From positions 1 through 64,000 of the forward strand of contig JAGZEG010000011.1 of assembly GCA_018368455.1 (NCBI GenBank): a DNA stretch of 64,000 nucleotides, in the 5' to 3' direction. The notes under the pieces are model-generated. The model worked only from the letters and a program-made list of their open reading frames with translations, was not told the DNA's origin and did no database searches. This document shows positions 61,973-64,000 of the stretch, one piece after another. The DNA comes from Coriobacteriia bacterium (lineage in GTDB: Bacteria > Actinomycetota > Coriobacteriia > Coriobacteriales > UMGS124). Position 1 is the first letter of the stretch, and each line of letters starts with the position of its first letter. The translations under genes and the position numbers were made by a program.

Positions 61973-62958
61973 CAGAGGCCCTTCTCATCGGGGTCTGCCG
62001 GGCAGAGGGACGAAGCGGCGCAGGCGCGCGTCAGGTCGGCGAGCGTACCCTGCAAATGCTCCCTTGCGGCATCGCGTTTATCCTTCTTGAGGAGGGCGGC
62101 GGCTGTTGCCAGCTGGTTCTTGAGGTCGTGGCGCAGACGGGCAACATCCTCTATCTCGGCGTTTATGTCCTTGTAGCCCTCGAGCATCGTATCGAGCTGA
62201 GCGCTCAATGCGTCTGCGCGCTGCTGAGCACGCTGTTGCCTGCCGAAGCTCTCGACAGAGGCGATGAGAACGGGCGTCAGGACAACGGAGGCGACGAGCA
62301 GGACCAGCACGCAGATCACGAGCCCCGCGTTCGGCCTGAGCCCGGCTGAGGACAGTGCTGACAGGGCGATAACAACCGTCGTGCTTGTGAGTCCAAGCAC
62401 AATGAGCGTAGCAAGGTAGGGCCAGGCATGGCGTCCGACATCGTGAGGCACGCGTCGGTACAGGAACGTCTCGAGGGCTGACAGGCCGCATGCCGTGGCG
62501 AGGGGGCCTGCGATCATCGAGGCGATAAAAGGCGCTGGGTGCGCGAGGGCCGCATCCCATGTGATGGTGGCGTCCATCTGCGCGGGCCCGTCGATGAGCA
62601 AAGAGCAGATGGAAGATAGCGTTCCCTGGATGGCCGCCGCGGCGGCGGTGACGAGCAGGCTTTTGCCGAAAGTCTTCCGTGGGCAGAACAGGACGGGGAG
62701 GAAAAAAATCTGGAACAGGATGAGAATCATGCCGGCGAGCGCGCCGCCTGTCTGGCCAAAGACGATCGGGAGGATCTGACTGCCCAGCGTTGTCAAAAAT
62801 GCGCGTAGGGACAGCGAGATGGCCCAAAACGCTGGCTTGTGGCGCATGGGCAACAGGCGCGTGAGAAAGAAGAACAGGACGATGTCGCCTGGCAGCTCGT
62901 GAACAAAGGCCAAAAGGCTGTCAAAACTGAGCGTTAAGCCCAGGGGCAGGTCGATCAT
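61972..62958 (-). CDS. Membrane sensor with H-box but no ATPase domain
   Basis: The 328-residue protein has about six or seven membrane segments (residues 10-225). An AgrC-like dimerisation/H-box helix follows (DVARLRHDLKNQLATAAALL, KKDKRDAAREHLQ), and it ends there. The GHKL ATPase domain that should follow is missing, although no frameshift is evident before the stop. The next gene, overlapping by three bases, supplies an ATPase domain. This suggests the two products work as a pair. AAAGAGG lies ten bases before the ATG. Confidence 0.75.
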   Translation of the reverse strand: MIDLPLGLTLSFDSLLAFVHELPGDIVLFFFLTRLLPMRHKPAFWAISLSLRAFLTTLGSQILPIVFGQTGGALAGMILILFQIFFLPVLFCPRKTFGKSLLVTAAAAAIQGTLSSICSLLIDGPAQMDATITWDAALAHPAPFIASMIAGPLATACGLSALETFLYRRVPHDVGRHAWPYLATLIVLGLTSTTVVIALSALSSAGLRPNAGLVICVLVLLVASVVLTPVLIASVESFGRQQRAQQRADALSAQLDTMLEGYKDINAEIEDVARLRHDLKNQLATAAALLKKDKRDAAREHLQGTLADLTRACAASSLCPADPDEKGL

Positions 62959-63085
62959 GGGGAGGCGTCCTCTTTCTTTTGCGCGCGAGAGCGGGCGGGT
63001 TGCTGCCCCGCACCGCTGACAACGCTCCGATTGTACCGTTCACCGACGCCGCTGAGGGCACTTTCCCGCAGATGGTGAGCGGGCA

Positions 63086-63132
63086 GCCGTGAATTGCCTA
63101 CCGTAGCGGACGGCCGTGAATTGCCTACCGTA
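63086..63132. repeat. Perfect 20-base direct repeat upstream of the Rrf2 gene
   Basis: GCCGTGAATTGCCTACCGTA occurs twice without mismatch, at 63086-63105 and 63113-63132 (27-base period), in the 317-base gap between the sensor operon and the Rrf2 gene. It could be a tandem operator. Nothing else in the gap was recognised. Confidence 0.7.
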
Positions 63133-63275
63133 TATGAGGGGAAGTACGCCGCGTGCTCACTTTTCTCCCACGAACATGGTAGCCTGAAGCGCAGAGAGTA
63201 TCGAGACCGTGTGCCTCGGGCGCTCGTCCGCGCGTCAGACGGGGCGCCCCTGACGGAAGAGGGGAGTCTGGGAGC

Positions 63276-63737
63276 ATGATGATCTCAACCCGGGGACGCT
63301 ACGCCCTGCGCGCCGTCATCGACCTTGCCGACCACAGCGTCGGAGGGACGTTTGTCCCGCTCGCTGACATCGCGCAGCGACAGGGTCTGTCCGAGAAGTA
63401 TCTCGAGAGCATCGCGTCGTCGCTGTCGAAGGCCGGCGTCATCGTGGGCGTGCGCGGCAAGGGGGGTGGCTATCGCCTCGCGACCGACCCGGCGGACTGC
63501 CGTGTCATTGACGTGCTTCGTGCCACGGAAGGCTCGCTGGCTCCCGTTGCATGCCTGGCATGCTCGACGAACGACTGCGACCGGGCGGGCAGCTGCCCCA
63601 CGCTTCCCGTGTGGGAGGGCCTGGGATCTGTCGTGGACGAATACCTTGCGGGCATTACGATTGCGCAGCTCATGAGCCAAGGTGCCGCCGGTCTGGATCT
63701 TGGTGACGAGGACGTGACGGCGACGCCAGAGGCGTAA
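63276..63737 (+). CDS. Rrf2-family transcriptional regulator (CymR/IscR-like)
   Basis: The 153-residue protein has an N-terminal winged helix (STRGRYALRAVIDLADHSVG, LSEKYLESIASSLSKAGVIV, GVRGKGGGYRL). A loop with three Cys follows (CLACSTNDCDRAGSC), the position used for [2Fe-2S] binding in IscR. With four Cys in this stretch, Fe-S binding is plausible. It is immediately upstream of an O-acetylhomoserine sulfhydrylase gene, so a role in sulfur/cysteine control is likely. GAGGGGAG lies nine to twelve bases before the ATG. Confidence 0.92.
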   Translation: MMISTRGRYALRAVIDLADHSVGGTFVPLADIAQRQGLSEKYLESIASSLSKAGVIVGVRGKGGGYRLATDPADCRVIDVLRATEGSLAPVACLACSTNDCDRAGSCPTLPVWEGLGSVVDEYLAGITIAQLMSQGAAGLDLGDEDVTATPEA

Positions 63738-63753
63738 CGCGGTCGTAACATAA

Positions 63754-63787
63754 ACCTATTGACATACTATATTGATAGGTATGTAAT
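63754..63787 (+). promoter_or_regulatory. Promoter with overlapping palindrome for the sulfhydrylase gene
   Basis: TTGACA (63759-63764) is a perfect -35 hexamer. TGTAAT (63782-63787), 17 bases on, or TATGTA (63780-63785), is the -10. ACCTAT (63754-63759) and ATAGGT (63775-63780) form an inverted repeat across the core, in an AT-rich patch. The adjacent Rrf2 protein is the obvious candidate to bind it. Confidence 0.65.
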
Positions 63788-63866
63788 GCCAAACAACCTG
63801 ACGGGCTGTGATGTCCGCCGCTGCGGCGCGCCGCCGGTGTGCCCTCTTCCTGAAAGGTTGCCTGCC

Positions 63867-64000
63867 ATGGCTGATCAGACCGCACCGCACTATCACTTCG
63901 AGACGCTGCAAGTGCACGCCGGCCAGGAGAGCCCCGACCCCTCGACCGATGCGCGCGCCGTCCCGATCTACGCCACGACGTCCTACGTGTTCAAGGACTC
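63867..64000 (+). CDS. O-acetylhomoserine aminocarboxypropyltransferase / Cys-Met metabolism PLP enzyme (5' end)
   Basis: The first 44 residues read MADQTAPHYHFETLQVHAGQ, ESPDPSTDARAVPIYATTSY, VFKDS. This is the standard N-terminus of O-acetylhomoserine sulfhydrylases (MetY), which make homocysteine from O-acetylhomoserine and sulfide. The PLP Lys lies beyond the window. GAAAGG lies nine bases before the ATG. The gene runs off the right edge. Confidence 0.9.
   Translation, partial: MADQTAPHYHFETLQVHAGQESPDPSTDARAVPIYATTSYVFKD

Overview
The window is about 62% GC and reads as chromosomal DNA from an anaerobic actinobacterium of the Coriobacteriia, most likely Eggerthellaceae (Slackia, Eggerthella or Gordonibacter-like). 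This is inferred from gene content, not from a marker gene. The signs are Tat-exported flavoprotein reductases paired with membrane-bound LuxR-type regulators, DMSO-reductase-family molybdoenzymes with ferredoxin partners, a selenocysteine formate dehydrogenase, a pentaheme NrfA nitrite reductase, and frequent hairpin terminators. No rRNA, tRNA or CRISPR array was found.

Layout. 0-3.3 kb: the 3' end of an IS256-type element, a frameshifted remnant of a DinJ/YafQ toxin-antitoxin pair, prfC, and an intact DinJ/YafQ pair. 3.3-7.5 kb: a Tat flavoprotein reductase divergent from a membrane LuxR regulator and an unusual MerR-FMN_bind fusion. 7.5-9.7 kb: a DUF4160 pair, a C39-like cysteine peptidase and a Crp/Fnr regulator. 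10.2-13.2 kb: a ferredoxin subunit plus a Tat molybdopterin enzyme of unknown substrate. 13.3-20 kb: a DUF1846 protein, HicAB, an AIM24 protein, and a BlaI/M56 (BlaR1-like) pair whose membrane protease carries a 13-heptad repeat loop and a duplicated C-terminal domain. 20.3-24.9 kb: a GltD/NuoF-like oxidoreductase and a formate dehydrogenase with an in-frame UGA (Sec) followed by a clear SECIS hairpin. 25-28.8 kb: a second Tat flavoprotein/LuxR module. 29-36 kb: YgiQ, TatD, TcdA, a DUF4931 protein, and a Y-family polymerase with YolD behind LexA-type boxes. 36-40.5 kb: a FecBCD-type importer and a YitT protein. 40.5-46.8 kb: CydDC, YbaN and an ABC-F protein. 47-53 kb: an aldose epimerase, NrfA, a VanX-like dipeptidase, a HisC-like aminotransferase and a YkvI transporter behind a leader terminator. 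53.9-58 kb: a DHA2 transporter fused to CBS domains, a TetR regulator and an RNA m5C methyltransferase. 58-63 kb: a signalling operon of two AgrC-like sensors (one without ATPase, one frameshifted), a response regulator and a HAMP kinase. 63-64 kb: an Rrf2 regulator and the start of an O-acetylhomoserine sulfhydrylase.

The shared theme is anaerobic respiration and its control. Periplasmic flavin and molybdenum reductases, NrfA and formate oxidation supply and consume electrons, and LuxR, MerR-FMN, Crp/Fnr, Rrf2 and two-component regulators sit beside them. Four intergenic islands (near 28.9, 50.4, 53.6 and 58.1 kb) hold no gene but carry imperfect units of about 30 bp in direct and inverted orientation, which looks like a family of structured intergenic repeats.
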